Below, piece by piece: positions 1-10,123 of a stretch of DNA of 64,000 nt. Position numbers and translations under genes: made by a program. Source of the stretch: Paenibacillus pedocola (GTDB lineage: Bacteria > Bacillota > Bacilli > Paenibacillales > Paenibacillaceae); contig NZ_CP134223.1 of the NCBI RefSeq assembly GCF_031599675.1, forward strand, positions 2,666,001 through 2,730,000, written 5' to 3'. A model generated the notes under the pieces. The model saw only the letters and a list, made by a program, of their open reading frames with translations. It searched no databases and was not told where the DNA came from. The stretch's first letter is position 1. Every line of letters begins with the position of its first letter.

Positions 1-1
1 A

Positions 2-928
2 TTTGATAATGGGGCTACCTTTAACCCGCCCGTCATAGTGCAGCAGGGTTTTGGTCTGTATATCCACAATGATGAACCCTTCCTGGCTGTGGACCGTTCG
101 CCGTCCAGCCCGTACCGCGGAAATGCATATATTGGTTATACGCCTTTGTATGATCTTGCACAGAATGCAGCGATCTTCTTCCAGCGTTCCTTGGATCAGG
201 GATTAACCTGGGAGCGGCCGCAGCGGATTTCCGATCCGCGGGGAGATCTTGAACGTGCGGCGCTGGTTGTGGGACTCGCGGGAGAAGTATATGTCGGTTA
301 TATTCAACTTGGGCCGGCACCGAAGTATGCACTAATCCGGGTATCCCAGGATGGAGGTGTTACCTTCAGTCCTCCGGTTTCACGCGGAGCTACATTAATT
401 GCGAATACAGTTCCAGTGCCAAGTCCCCTGCCTGTGCCGAACTATGCTTTTCGCGTTCAGACGAACCTCAGCTTGGGTGCTGATATTTCAGCGGGACCGT
501 TTGGCGGATTCGTATACGCAGTCTGGAATGATTTCCGGCTTGGCTATGCCGATATCTTCTTTTCACGGTCACCTGATGGTCTGCTCTGGTCTCAGCCGGT
601 TAATATCACGGGAGCGCCCGCAGGCTCGCAGAATTTTTCGCCGTCGATCACGGTTTCACCGTCGAACGGGACGATTAGAGTCATTTATTATACAAACCGG
701 ATTGACGGTTTCCTGCTGGATGTATTTGTTGCAGAGTCGATCAACAGCGGCTTGTCTTTCACCAACCGGAGAGTGTCGGATGTGTCCACGAATCCCAATG
801 GTACTTCGCCGACACCTGTTCCGCTAATCGGCGATTATATTACGGCTGCAACGATCTTCCCGAACACACTCGGAGCGGTCTGGAACGATACCCGATTAGG
901 CAAGCAGGACGTTATTTTCGGGAATTGA
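2..928 (+). CDS. Asp-box (BNR repeat) sialidase-like protein, 5'-truncated by window edge
   Basis: The frame is open from the first bases, so the N-terminus lies outside the window; the internal GTG at 38 is not the true start. At least four Asp-box-like motifs (S/x-x-D-x-G-x-T-W/F) are visible: DNGATF at the very start, then SLDQGLTW, SQDGGVTF and SPDGLLWS, with a weaker SINSGLSF. Such repeats cap blades of six-bladed beta-propellers in sialidases and other glycoside hydrolases. The conserved motifs VWNDFRLG and VWNDTRLG recur. Without the N-terminus I cannot see a catalytic arginine triad, a signal peptide or anchoring domains, so the substrate is unknown; an exo-sialidase-like or surface propeller protein is the best description. 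The stop at 926-928 is followed by a strong hairpin. Confidence 0.75.
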   Translation, partial: FDNGATFNPPVIVQQGFGLYIHNDEPFLAVDRSPSSPYRGNAYIGYTPLYDLAQNAAIFFQRSLDQGLTWERPQRISDPRGDLERAALVVGLAGEVYVGYIQLGPAPKYALIRVSQDGGVTFSPPVSRGATLIANTVPVPSPLPVPNYAFRVQTNLSLGADISAGPFGGFVYAVWNDFRLGYADIFFSRSPDGLLWSQPVNITGAPAGSQNFSPSITVSPSNGTIRVIYYTNRIDGFLLDVFVAESINSGLSFTNRRVSDVSTNPNGTSPTPVPLIGDYITAATIFPNTLGAVWNDTRLGKQDVIFGN

Positions 929-958
929 AGAAGGAGGCCGGAATTCATCCGCCAACAC

Positions 959-1005
959 GAAGCAGCAGCAAAACTCCGGTCAACCGGGGGATTTGCTGCT
1001 GCTTC
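959..1005. terminator. Convergent intergenic hairpin
   Basis: A 14-bp perfect arm pair (GAAGCAGCAGCAAA / TTTGCTGCTGCTTC) encloses a smaller ccggt/accgg stem. It lies between two convergent genes. No long T-run follows on either strand, so it may be a weak bidirectional terminator or an mRNA 3' stabiliser. Confidence 0.55.
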
Positions 1006-1021
1006 ATAATTATAGTGACGG

Positions 1022-2131
1022 TTACTTGCGGGTTGCCCGCAAACTGTCAGTCCGGCGGAGCATGGCCTGCGCAGATCTGGGCGGATCAATTAAGGGGATA
1101 CCGTGCAAAAAATGGATAACCGTCCGTTCCATAATCCGGACACTGTTCTCCCAGGTCCAGCTGTTTGAATCAGCCTCTCCCTGTGAAGCCAGCCGGATTC
1201 GCAGCACATGATCCTGAACAAGCCTGATAATATCATCAGCCAGCCGGTTCTCATACCGGTAGGAAAGCAGGCAGTTTTCTTCATGTCTGGCATACTCCAT
1301 ATTGCCTCCGGAGTAGACAGTTACAAGTGCGGCTCCGCAGCGCATAGCTTCCAGTCCGGGCAAAGAGCCGCTGTCGAAAATACTGGAGCTGACAAAGATA
1401 TCGGATCCGTTATAATGATAGCAGAGCTCTTCGTCATTCTGTGGGGTGAAGAAGCGGTATTTCCCGCTTGCTTTCAGCTTTTGTAAAGAATCCGAGCTGT
1501 AGAACTCGTCAGGCGGACTGATAAAATTAATATTCACATCCGGAAGATTCTGTTTAACAATGTCCAGCTGCCGGACCAGATAATCCTGTTCGCGGTGCCA
1601 GGAGAAACCGTTCTCGACTTTTCGGAGGATGGCGGTAATGTTCATCGGCTCCTGCAGCCTGTGGCGGATATGCCTGTTGCTGAAGCTGGAGCTGATGCCT
1701 ACAGGTACAATGCTGCCCGTAATTCCATGGTTGAGGGCAATGATCTCCCGCTGCCATTCGGATAACACAATCAGTCTGGGAGTGGTATTGTAGGATGGGA
1801 AAGATACATTATTCTCCGGGAGGAACAACGGTTCATAACATAGAGAGAGGCGGACATGCATGCCTTTGCCATTAAGGCTTGCCGCTTCAGACACAGGCAC
1901 AGTGGTGTAGAAATTGGAAACGATGATATCGCTCACCGGAAAATCAGATTCGCGAAGCACCGTGTGGTCGGTGCGGTGAACGGTGGAGTGAACCTCGTAA
2001 GAAATATCGCCCCCCGCCGGCATGACAATGACTACCTGATGACCCAGAGCGGTAAGACCATTGGTAAGCTCCACCAGCATCCGTTGCGCCCCGCCATGGC
2101 ATAAGGTGAGAATGGGGAATGTGAACCTCAT
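1022..2131 (-). CDS. GT4-family glycosyltransferase
   Basis: A 369-residue GT-B fold glycosyltransferase. The N-terminus begins with a beta strand and a glycine-containing loop, MRFTFPILTLCHGGAQRML, typical of the first Rossmann domain of GT4 enzymes. The nucleotide-sugar site is at about residues 253-285, with the spaced glutamates of the E-x7-E region (SGSLPGLEAMRCG followed by a second acidic cluster). There is no signal peptide or membrane segment, so it should act in the cytosol on a lipid- or protein-linked acceptor. Donor and acceptor are not predictable. The start ATG has an AAGGGAAG-type RBS. It is a single gene, convergent with the Asp-box gene and divergent from the DinB gene. Confidence 0.8.
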   Translation of the reverse strand: MRFTFPILTLCHGGAQRMLVELTNGLTALGHQVVIVMPAGGDISYEVHSTVHRTDHTVLRESDFPVSDIIVSNFYTTVPVSEAASLNGKGMHVRLSLCYEPLFLPENNVSFPSYNTTPRLIVLSEWQREIIALNHGITGSIVPVGISSSFSNRHIRHRLQEPMNITAILRKVENGFSWHREQDYLVRQLDIVKQNLPDVNINFISPPDEFYSSDSLQKLKASGKYRFFTPQNDEELCYHYNGSDIFVSSSIFDSGSLPGLEAMRCGAALVTVYSGGNMEYARHEENCLLSYRYENRLADDIIRLVQDHVLRIRLASQGEADSNSWTWENSVRIMERTVIHFLHGIPLIDPPRSAQAMLRRTDSLRATRK

Positions 2132-2268
2132 CGCTGATCGCTTCCCTTCTATATTAGCGCTGGAATGGCATTAATGCTTTTGTATACCATTTTATTCAGC
2201 AGATAGGGAAAAGTACCGGGGGAAGGTCATGCGTCTATTCTGAACAATGGGACAGGAGGAGGATTTAA

Positions 2269-2775
2269 TTGAGTGAGATCATTACGGAGTGTATGAGAAG
2301 GCTGGATCAATCCTTGGGATATGTGGAGGCAGCGCTTGGCAGGCTGCCGGAAGATAAGCTGTGGCTTCGTCCCCGGCCGAAGATGAATGCCATCGGCAAT
2401 CTCTGTCTCCATATCGCAGGAAGCGAACACCAGCATCTGGTGAGTGGAATCGGTAATTTGCCCACACGCAGGGATAGACCAGGTGAGATTCTGCAGTCAG
2501 GCGGGTATACGCGGGAAGAATTGCTGAGCTTACTGAGAATGGTGAGACAAGAAAGCTGGTCTGTCATCCGTAACCTGACTGCCGCGGATCTTGAGCGTGT
2601 GGTTACCATCACCTATCCTGAAGCTTCGGGCATGGAGGGCTACGACTGGAGCATCCAGAAAATTCTGATCGGTGCGGCGGAGCATTACGCATACCACACC
2701 GGTCAGATTGTGTATGCTGCAAAATGGCTGCAGGAGGAAGACGAGCATTTGTTGAACTGGAAGCATTATAACTAG
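2269..2775 (+). CDS. DinB-like four-helix metalloprotein
   Basis: 168 residues starting at TTG 2269, chosen because AGGAGGAGG lies just upstream. It has the DinB/YfiT superfamily layout: a first histidine in the second helix (NLCLHIAGSEHQ, H48) and the C-terminal HxxxH pair (EHYAYHTGQI, H139 and H143) that together bind a divalent metal. Some family members transfer low-molecular-weight thiols such as bacillithiol to electrophiles; others have no known role. It is the first of three DinB-type proteins in the window. Convergent with the following epimerase gene. Confidence 0.8.
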   Translation: MSEIITECMRRLDQSLGYVEAALGRLPEDKLWLRPRPKMNAIGNLCLHIAGSEHQHLVSGIGNLPTRRDRPGEILQSGGYTREELLSLLRMVRQESWSVIRNLTAADLERVVTITYPEASGMEGYDWSIQKILIGAAEHYAYHTGQIVYAAKWLQEEDEHLLNWKHYN

Positions 2776-2790
2776 TGCGTCACGGCCTAT

Positions 2791-3621
2791 TTAGCTGCTG
2801 CGAAGGCTATGCAGCAGGGCGGCAGTCTCATTGAACACCGGAAGTGTGATTTCCTCCAGCGAGACATCAATCATCGGTTTATAGGTCTGAAGCTTGTTCA
2901 AAAAATCTGCGGTATGGAACAGCCCCCGGCCCGGTACGCCGTGACGGATTCTATCACCATCGTTGTAGATATCCTTCAAATGAGCCAGAATAATCCGGTC
3001 TCCGAACAGGTTGAAGGCGCTGTCCACAATTTCATCCTGCCTGTGAACGTCTTCACCGATCAGATTGCAGGGGTCGAACACGACTCCGATGGAGCTGGAC
3101 GGCACTTCGTCCAGAATGCGCCGCATATGGGCCGGGGTGGCTAACGTGTGAGTGCTAACGCCTTCAATCCCTACAAATACACCCCATTTTTCCGCCTCCT
3201 CGGCCAATTCTTCCAGTGTAGCCTTGAAGGTCTGCCAGCCGATTTCTTCATATCGCTCTGGTGCAGAAGCCTGATAAGTGTTCAAGCCGCCGCTTTCGGT
3301 GGCTACCATGGGGGCCCCGAACTGCTTCGCATAACGCAGCTGCTCCTTGAAACGGTTAATCTCTGCCCTGCGTACAGCCGGATCGGGGTGGATGGGATCA
3401 ATGTAGCAGCCCAGCACACCGATACGGATGCCGGCTTTGTCGAACTGCTCGCCGATATAATTAGCCAATCCTGGACTCAGCTTGCCCGGGGAAGTATCAA
3501 TATCCTGAATAGCCTTGGTCAAGGCAAGCTGTACGAAATCAATATCATGGGCCTGCAGGGTTGAAGTCAGAGTATGCAGCGGCAGACAACCGGCGGTATG
3601 GGCCAAAGTTCCGAAGCGAAT
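2791..3621 (-). CDS. Sugar phosphate isomerase/epimerase-like TIM barrel, candidate ATT start
   Basis: AP-endonuclease-2/xylose-isomerase-like TIM barrel. Metal-ligand segments are visible: ATESGG, GIEGVSTH, VFDPCNLIGE, LAHLKD and the GRGLFH loop. Family members isomerise or epimerise sugars such as tagatose, hydroxypyruvate or inosose; the substrate here is unknown. The start is the odd point. AAAGGAG (3631-3637 on the minus strand) directly abuts an ATG at 3630, with zero spacing. An in-frame ATT at 3621 is 9 nt away and gives the family-like N-terminus (M)RFGTLAHTAG. A longer frame begins at TTG 3693, but a good promoter (TTGCAA-17-TAATAT) overlaps that codon, so translation from it is unlikely. 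If ATT is not used, ATG 3630 is the fallback. Confidence 0.75.
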   Translation of the reverse strand: MRFGTLAHTAGCLPLHTLTSTLQAHDIDFVQLALTKAIQDIDTSPGKLSPGLANYIGEQFDKAGIRIGVLGCYIDPIHPDPAVRRAEINRFKEQLRYAKQFGAPMVATESGGLNTYQASAPERYEEIGWQTFKATLEELAEEAEKWGVFVGIEGVSTHTLATPAHMRRILDEVPSSSIGVVFDPCNLIGEDVHRQDEIVDSAFNLFGDRIILAHLKDIYNDGDRIRHGVPGRGLFHTADFLNKLQTYKPMIDVSLEEITLPVFNETAALLHSLRSS

Positions 3622-3646
3622 GAGAAACATCTCCTTTAGAATCGAT

Positions 3647-3677
3647 AATTTCGTATTACCATTTATATTAATAACGC
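3647..3677 (-). promoter_or_regulatory. Sigma-A-like promoter of the epimerase gene
   Basis: On the minus strand TTGCAA, a 17-nt spacer and TAATAT precede the AAAGGAG ribosome binding site. The position excludes the longer TTG start at 3693. Sequence match only. Confidence 0.5.
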
Positions 3678-3754
3678 TTTCAACTTCTTGCAAGCGTAAA
3701 AGATTAGAGACAAGAGCGGCAGTATGGGGTAAATGCTAGTAGGAGGGATTCATA

Positions 3755-4132
3755 ATGGAACTGGACAAAGCTAAGATTCCGGCAGAGCTTGCGGCAGGGG
3801 ATTTGAAATACAGTGAAGCGAACGAGCAGCTGGTGAAAAAAAACTTCTGGCGCAAAACCAAAAAATTCGCCGGCAAAATTCCGTTTACCAAGGATGCAGT
3901 AGCGATGTATTACTGTGCTCTGGATGCCAAAACCCCGCTCTGGGCCAAGGGCATTGCCTTCGGCGCGCTCGCTTATTTCATCTCACCGCTCGACACCATT
4001 CCGGATGCCTTGCTCGGGCTTGGCCTTACGGATGATGCGGCAATCATTGCCGCAGCTGTGCGGGCCATTGCCGGACAGGTTACCGATGAACACCGGCAGA
4101 AGTCCGAGGAATTTTTTGACGATGGCAACTGA
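3755..4132 (+). CDS. YkvA family (DUF1232) protein
   Basis: 125 residues with RBS TAGGAGGG. The C-terminal half carries the DUF1232 signature: a hydrophobic segment [20 protein letters not shown] followed by [20 protein letters not shown]. The S-P-x-D-x-I-P-D core is the family hallmark. The protein has one short membrane-associated segment and basic flanks. Function is unknown across the family. It stands alone between the epimerase and the HxlR regulator. Confidence 0.85.
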   Translation: MELDKAKIPAELAAGDLKYSEANEQLVKKNFWRKTKKFAGKIPFTKDAVAMYYCALDAKTPLWAKGIAFGALAYFISPLDTIPDALLGLGLTDDAAIIAAAVRAIAGQVTDEHRQKSEEFFDDGN

Positions 4133-4158
4133 TACAAAAAGAAGGTGCGGCTTAGTGC

Positions 4159-4551
4159 CTACACCCCTACATCTGCTTCATTCAACCCGCAGCTTTCCGA
4201 GGAAAGCTGTTTTGTTTTGTAAACTTCGCCCCAGTCCCGCATAAGCTTGATGATCGGTATCAGGGTTTTGCCGAATTCGGTCAATGAATATTCCACCTTC
4301 GGCGGAACCTGATGATAGACTTCCCGGTGCACCACACCGTCTTCTTCCAGTTCCCGAAGCTGGAGGGTCAGCATGCGCTGGGTAATCCCGGGGCAGATTC
4401 GCCGGAATTCATTAAACCGTTTCTTCTCATCCATCAGATGGTATAACAGCACACCCTTCCATTTCCCTCCGATAACGTCAAGTGTAAATTCTACAGGACA
4501 AGCAATTCCGCCTTCCGGACACTCGCCAAATCCGCCTTTTCTGTCACGCAT
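4159..4551 (-). CDS. HxlR family transcriptional regulator
   Basis: 130-residue winged-helix regulator. Motifs typical of HxlR/YodB are clear: CPVEFTLDVIGGKWKGVLLYHL, then RFNEFRRICPGITQRMLTLQLRELEEDGVVHREVY (cited here as two parts of the helix-turn-helix) and a VEYSLTEFG wing. YodB-type members sense quinones and diamide through an N-terminal cysteine; here C11 and C18 lie in the corresponding region. The gene is divergent from a nitroreductase, the classic arrangement in which the HxlR protein represses the reductase from a shared operator. Confidence 0.9.
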   Translation of the reverse strand: MRDRKGGFGECPEGGIACPVEFTLDVIGGKWKGVLLYHLMDEKKRFNEFRRICPGITQRMLTLQLRELEEDGVVHREVYHQVPPKVEYSLTEFGKTLIPIIKLMRDWGEVYKTKQLSSESCGLNEADVGV

Positions 4552-4569
4552 GGAGCTTCACCTCAACAG

Positions 4570-4613
4570 TATCAATTTGTATACTACATAACAAAAATGT
4601 GCGTACTTCAAAC
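4570..4613. promoter_or_regulatory. Candidate HxlR operator
   Basis: Between the divergent hxlR-like and nitroreductase genes there is an imperfect dyad, TTTGTATACTACAT versus ATGTGCGTACTTCAAA, centred near 4594 in otherwise AT-rich DNA. The position fits autoregulation and control of the nitroreductase. Inferred from position and symmetry only. Confidence 0.4.
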
Positions 4614-4698
4614 TTTGATATATATACTTTATTATTATGCATGTGATCAAGACTGAGTCAAATAAAACTTTAACACGAATGGAAAGGGTGACCGGGAT

Positions 4699-5391
4699 AT
4701 GGGAACATTAAAAACTGAGGAAATCACTGCAGAGGTTAAAAAAGAAATACTGTCCGCCTTTGAATTCAGGCATGCCACTAAGGAATTTGACAGCAGCCGG
4801 AAGATCAGCGACGAGGATTTTCAGTTCATTCTGGAAACCGGGCGTCTGTCACCAAGCTCCTTCGGCTTTGAGCCCTGGAGGTTTGTCGTAGTGCAGAATC
4901 CGGAACTCCGCGAGAAGCTGCGTCTACATGCCTGGGGTGCGCAAAAGCAGCTGCCTACGGCCAGCCATTTTGTGCTGATCCTGTCCAGACAGCCTAAGGA
5001 TCTGGCCGCCGACTCTTCCTTCATCGGAGGAATGATGCGGGATGTGCAGCAGCTGCCGCCTGCCGTCGCGGAAGGCAAACAGAAGGCCTTCGATACGTTC
5101 CTTAACGACGATTTCGGATTGAGGGGCAATGAGCGGGCTCAGTTCGAATGGGGAGCACGGCAGACCTATCTCGCCCTTGGCAATATGATGACCAGTGCAG
5201 CACTGATCGGTATCGATTCTTGCCCGATTGAAGGCTTCGACAAAGAGAAAATTGAGCAGACGCTGGAGGCGGAAGGGGTTTTGGATCGTGAGCATTTCGG
5301 AATTGCCTGCATGGCAGCATTCGGATACCGGATTCAGGAGCCGCGCGGCAAAACAAGACAAACAGCCGATCAGGTAATTCAATGGGTGTAA
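4699..5391 (+). CDS. NAD(P)H-dependent nitroreductase
   Basis: 230-residue FMN-dependent nitroreductase of the NfsB/YdgI group. The N-terminal FMN-phosphate motif FRHATKEFD and the S-P-S-S-F-G-x-E-P-W-R-F segment (about residues 50-62) are clear, and the C-terminal AFGYR fits the family. These enzymes reduce quinones and nitroaromatics in the cytosol. The divergent HxlR-type regulator suggests induction by electrophilic quinones. RBS GAAAGGGTGA. Followed by a strong terminator. Confidence 0.88.
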   Translation: MGTLKTEEITAEVKKEILSAFEFRHATKEFDSSRKISDEDFQFILETGRLSPSSFGFEPWRFVVVQNPELREKLRLHAWGAQKQLPTASHFVLILSRQPKDLAADSSFIGGMMRDVQQLPPAVAEGKQKAFDTFLNDDFGLRGNERAQFEWGARQTYLALGNMMTSAALIGIDSCPIEGFDKEKIEQTLEAEGVLDREHFGIACMAAFGYRIQEPRGKTRQTADQVIQWV

Positions 5392-5428
5392 TGTAGGCGG
5401 CAGCTGCAATTTTCGGGCTATATAAGAA

Positions 5429-5488
5429 GAAACCTCTCTATTGAAGCGGATACAGGTTAACTGCCGCTTACAGAGAGGTTTCTTTTTT
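5429..5488 (+). terminator. Rho-independent terminator after nitroreductase
   Basis: GAAACCTCTCT pairs with AGAGAGGTTTC, with an inner AAGCGG/CCGCTT stem, followed by six T residues. Confidence 0.9.
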
Positions 5489-5606
5489 GTGAAAATATTG
5501 AGAAGGTGCGAAAAACGATTGAAAATTTACTGAAAGGTCGCTAGGCTAAGAAGGTGAGCATTTTAGATGACGTTTTTCATTTCTAGATTGAAGGGATTCC
5601 TGCAAC

Positions 5607-6023
5607 ATGAAAATCATTCGTGTCATTGCCGAAGTCGGACTATTGTACGTGTTCTATTTGATAGGGGACTATCTGCAAAAGCTGCTTCATCTCCCGGTTC
5701 CCGGCAGTATCGTCGGGCTTCTGCTGCTTTTTGTACTGCTGCTGCTGCGAATTGTACCCGTAAAGCTGATTGAGAACGGCTCTTCCTTTATTCTTGCCTA
5801 TCTTCCTATGTTTTTCATACCCGCAACCGCGGGAATTATGAATCATCTGGACATCTTCAGCGGCAGAGGGCTGCTGCTGATTGCCATTCTGGTGGTAAGC
5901 AGCGTGCTTACCATGGTAGTAACGGCCCATTCCAGCGAATGGATCGCCGGCTTGAGTGCAAGCCGCAGCAGCAGACGGCCCTATCGCGCCAGAGGGATTA
6001 GAGAGAAGGGAAAGGAAGCATGA
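5607..6023 (+). CDS. cidA: CidA/LrgA holin-like membrane protein
   Basis: 138 residues with four predicted membrane segments. The LrgA family motif is visible around LPVPGSIVGLLLLFVLLL and LAYLPMFFIPATAGIMNH. CidA and LrgA form small membrane pores that modulate murein hydrolase activity, lysis and, in bacilli, pyruvate or lactate-related transport together with CidB/LrgB. The stop codon overlaps the next start by ATGA, so the pair is translationally coupled. The RBS (AAGGGA) is about 10 nt from the ATG. The C-terminal tail is unusually basic (RSSRRPYRARGIREKGK). Confidence 0.85.
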   Translation: MKIIRVIAEVGLLYVFYLIGDYLQKLLHLPVPGSIVGLLLLFVLLLLRIVPVKLIENGSSFILAYLPMFFIPATAGIMNHLDIFSGRGLLLIAILVVSSVLTMVVTAHSSEWIAGLSASRSSRRPYRARGIREKGKEA

Positions 6024-6709
6024 GAATTTTGCTTGCTGCTGGGTTCGTTCTGTTCAATGTTGTGATTTATCTGATGATGGCCCTGCTTTACAAACGGTAC
6101 CGTCTTCCCGTCCTTTTACCGGCACTGACTGCGACTTTTACGGTGGTTGTTCTGCTGCTAGGATTTCATATTTCCTATGACACTTATATGATTGGCGGAC
6201 AGTGGATTAACCGTCTGCTGGGACCCGCTGTTGTGTCTCTAGCTTATCCGTTGTACAAACAGCGGAATGTACTCTGGGAGAATCTGCCGGCGGTACTAGG
6301 CGGAACAATAACAGGTCTGCTGGTAGGCATGCTGAGCGGGCTGCTGATGGCGGCCAGTCTCGGCTTCTCCAAAATCTATGTGCTCTCGATCCTGCCCAAA
6401 TCAATTACGACTGCTGTGGCGATTCAAATTTCGGGCAACCTGGGCGGAGACTCATCTCTAACCTCAGTTTTTGTAATGATTGCCGGGTTCACCGGCGCTA
6501 TTGGCGGTCCCTACATCATTAAACTGTTCAGAATCCGCAGCGAATCCGGAATCGGTATTGGGCTCGGAACGGCATCGCATGCACTTGGTACTGCCAAAGC
6601 GCTGGAATACGGCGAGCAGTCCGTCTCCATGAGCTCAGTTGCAATGACAGTATGTGCTATTGTCGGCTCTATCGTCGGTCCGCTCGTCGCCTGGATCATG
6701 TACCATTAA
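6020..6709 (+). CDS. cidB: CidB/LrgB family membrane protein
   Basis: 229 residues, about seven hydrophobic segments, with the LrgB signature LPKSITTAVAIQISGNLGG and the terminal GTASHALGTAKALEYGE motif. It is the partner of the preceding CidA-like protein and is co-translated through a 4-nt overlap. In bacilli such pairs affect cell lysis and pyruvate uptake; which role applies here is not visible. No LytTR-type two-component regulator is adjacent, unlike the classic lytSR-lrgAB locus. Confidence 0.88.
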   Translation: MRILLAAGFVLFNVVIYLMMALLYKRYRLPVLLPALTATFTVVVLLLGFHISYDTYMIGGQWINRLLGPAVVSLAYPLYKQRNVLWENLPAVLGGTITGLLVGMLSGLLMAASLGFSKIYVLSILPKSITTAVAIQISGNLGGDSSLTSVFVMIAGFTGAIGGPYIIKLFRIRSESGIGIGLGTASHALGTAKALEYGEQSVSMSSVAMTVCAIVGSIVGPLVAWIMYH

Positions 6710-6731
6710 CAGAATTGCCGGAGGTTATCTG

Positions 6732-8354
<1,623 letters not shown>

Positions 8355-8390
8355 TTAAATTGCTAATTCTGATAAGGCGGAGGGTTTAGG

Positions 8391-9293
8391 GTGTACTTAA
8401 CAACTGATTCTGAATCTCTTAAGGTGTATGAAGCACTGGCCAGCGAGGTCCGTCTGAGGATTATCGACCTGCTGGGCACGGAGGAAATGCATATTAAAGA
8501 ACTGGCATCGAAGCTGTACCTCAGCAGTGCCATTGTCAGCTCCCATGTTGCTAAACTGCAGAAAGCCGGCATTGTCAGCTCACAAATGAAAAGAATCGAC
8601 GGAGGCACCTATAAATACTGCTCCCTGTCCGCCAATTTCCTGCAGATCAAGCTGTCCGGAACGAAGGGGATCGCCAGAAAAGTAGTGGAGGTATCCGTCC
8701 CCGTAGGCCATTATACAGATTTGCAGGCTTCACCTACCTGCGGGATTGCCACGACGGAGAAATTAATCGGATATTATGATGATCCGCGTTATTTTCTTGA
8801 TCCGGAGCGGGTGGATGCTGGCATTCTATGGTTTGCCAAAGGGTATGCCGAATATAAAGTACCTAATTATCTGTTTATGGATCAGAAAGTCCAAGAGATT
8901 GAAATCTCGCTGGAGGTAGGCTCGGAGGCTCCTCATATCAATGAGAAATGGCCTTCTGATATCCTGTTTTCATTAAATGGACATGATCTGGGGAAATGGA
9001 CCAGTCCCGGCGATTTTGGCGTAATGCGCGGACGCCTGACCCCGGCCTGGTGGAATTCCGATGTGAACCAATACGGTCTGCTGAAGGTGCTGCGGGTAAA
9101 CCGGGGGGGGACCTACATTGACGGACAAAAGATTTCGGCGGTTACGCTGGATGATGTATGCTGGCAGCAGGATCAATGGACCTTCAGGCTTACAGCGGAG
9201 GACTCGACCCGAAGGCGTGGAGGACTGACGCTATTCGGCCGCGGCTTCGGAAATTATGAGCAGGATATTGTTTTTCGGGTGTATTATGAGTAG
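8391..9293 (+). CDS. ArsR-type winged-helix regulator with long C-terminal domain
   Basis: 300 residues starting at GTG 8391 (RBS GGCGGAGGG). Residues 1-85 form an ArsR-type winged helix: ALASEVRLRIIDLLG, then MHIKELASKLYLSSAIVSSHVAKLQKAGIV and a basic wing. The remaining 200 residues are not an ArsR fold. They are rich in aromatic residues (LDPERVDAGILWFAKGYAEYKVPNY, NEKWPSDILFSLNG) and may bind a sugar or other ligand. ArsR proteins of this long type are frequent next to glycoside hydrolase genes in Paenibacillus. Likely the local regulator of the divergent arabinofuranosidase. No metal-binding cysteine cluster is visible. Confidence 0.8.
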   Translation: MYLTTDSESLKVYEALASEVRLRIIDLLGTEEMHIKELASKLYLSSAIVSSHVAKLQKAGIVSSQMKRIDGGTYKYCSLSANFLQIKLSGTKGIARKVVEVSVPVGHYTDLQASPTCGIATTEKLIGYYDDPRYFLDPERVDAGILWFAKGYAEYKVPNYLFMDQKVQEIEISLEVGSEAPHINEKWPSDILFSLNGHDLGKWTSPGDFGVMRGRLTPAWWNSDVNQYGLLKVLRVNRGGTYIDGQKISAVTLDDVCWQQDQWTFRLTAEDSTRRRGGLTLFGRGFGNYEQDIVFRVYYE

Positions 9294-9401
9294 CGGGAGT
9301 AAGGCTGAACATCCTCCTGCAGAAAAAATGTTTGCGAAACAGTTCAACGGGTAACTATAACTAAGTGACCAAAAAACTGTTAAGCATGAGGAGGATTTCA
9401 C

Positions 9402-9575
9402 ATGACAGATCACATTCAGAACGAAGCGGATCTCCGCAATAAAGAGAACAAAGACGGCGACTCTCTGGCGGAACGCAAAAAAATGGAGAATGGCGTAGAT
9501 ATTGAGCCGGAAGCCGATGACTGGGTAGCCAAACCAGCGGAATCCGCTCATCCGGACCCGCTGCCGAAGAATTAA
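9402..9575 (+). CDS. Small acidic hypothetical protein (57 aa)
   Basis: A 57-codon frame with GAGGAGG seven nucleotides before ATG 9402. The product is very hydrophilic and charged: it begins MTDHIQNEADLRNKENKDG, and ends PADPLPKN-like with tryptophan only in EADDWVAKPAE. No hydrophobic core is apparent, so it may be intrinsically disordered. It is followed immediately by a good terminator, which supports a real monocistronic gene. No family recognised. Confidence 0.7.
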   Translation: MTDHIQNEADLRNKENKDGDSLAERKKMENGVDIEPEADDWVAKPAESAHPDPLPKN

Positions 9576-9590
9576 ATAGGGTTAAGTCAT

Positions 9591-9621
9591 ACAGACTGTC
9601 CTGTGGGACGGTCTGTTTTTG
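9591..9621 (+). terminator. Rho-independent terminator
   Basis: ACAGACTGTCC / GGACGGTCTGT stem with a 4-nt loop, followed by TTTTTG. Ends the small acidic gene. Confidence 0.9.
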
Positions 9622-9761
9622 TTGTGCGGGCTGTTAAGTATTGAGCAGAGTTTAGTTAATATTGTATAATCTACCTACGTACAACCATCTGTCTTCATTC
9701 TCCAGGATCATCGCAGATTTCCCAGGTTACTAAGCTATTGAACTTGCGGGGAGGTAATGAA

Positions 9762-9947
9762 ATGCGTAGTCGGAACGAGAACGGCCGGTATAGGCATAAG
9801 CGAGGCGAGGCATTGGCCGGCAATTTCGAAAAGAAGTACGGATCGGATGTTGGTGTGCGCAGCGAGGTAAAGCTGGAGACGCTGAAAAGGCAAAGCGACA
9901 GCTCACCAATAACGCCGCTGCTCAAGGAACAGCAACATAAGGAGTGA
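9762..9947 (+). CDS. Small basic hypothetical protein (61 aa)
   Basis: The frame is open from 9738, but GGGGAGGT six nucleotides before ATG 9762 fixes the start. The 61-residue product is basic and polar, beginning MRSRNENGRYRHKRGEALAG and containing FEKKYGSDVGVRSEVKLETL. It lacks membrane segments and could be disordered or nucleic-acid associated. Followed by a bidirectional terminator. No family recognised. Confidence 0.65.
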   Translation: MRSRNENGRYRHKRGEALAGNFEKKYGSDVGVRSEVKLETLKRQSDSSPITPLLKEQQHKE

Positions 9948-9981
9948 ACTCTAAGGTGTACCGCACTCAGTCTTTTAGCAC

Positions 9982-10031
9982 AAAAAAATGTCCATGAAGC
10001 CACGATATTGGCTGCAGGGACATTTTTTTTT
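9982..10031. terminator. Bidirectional terminator
   Basis: AAAAAAATGTCC pairs with GGGACATTTTTTT around an inner AGCCA/TGGCT stem. Long A-run on the left and T-run on the right. Confidence 0.88.
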
Positions 10032-10123
10032 GATTCTTGGGATTACATAAATTGGCCTGCAGGATGGCATACTACCTCTCGGATGTACCTGATAACAATA
10101 CTCGCAAATAGGGGGAGAATGGG

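Noticed and set aside
2..928. Relationship between the Asp-box gene at the left edge and the GH74 gene at the right edge as one duplicated gene
   Set aside because: Both carry Asp boxes, but the left protein lacks the GH74 RTDIGGAYRW and GDLEIDP regions in the visible part; shared short motifs are a general propeller feature.
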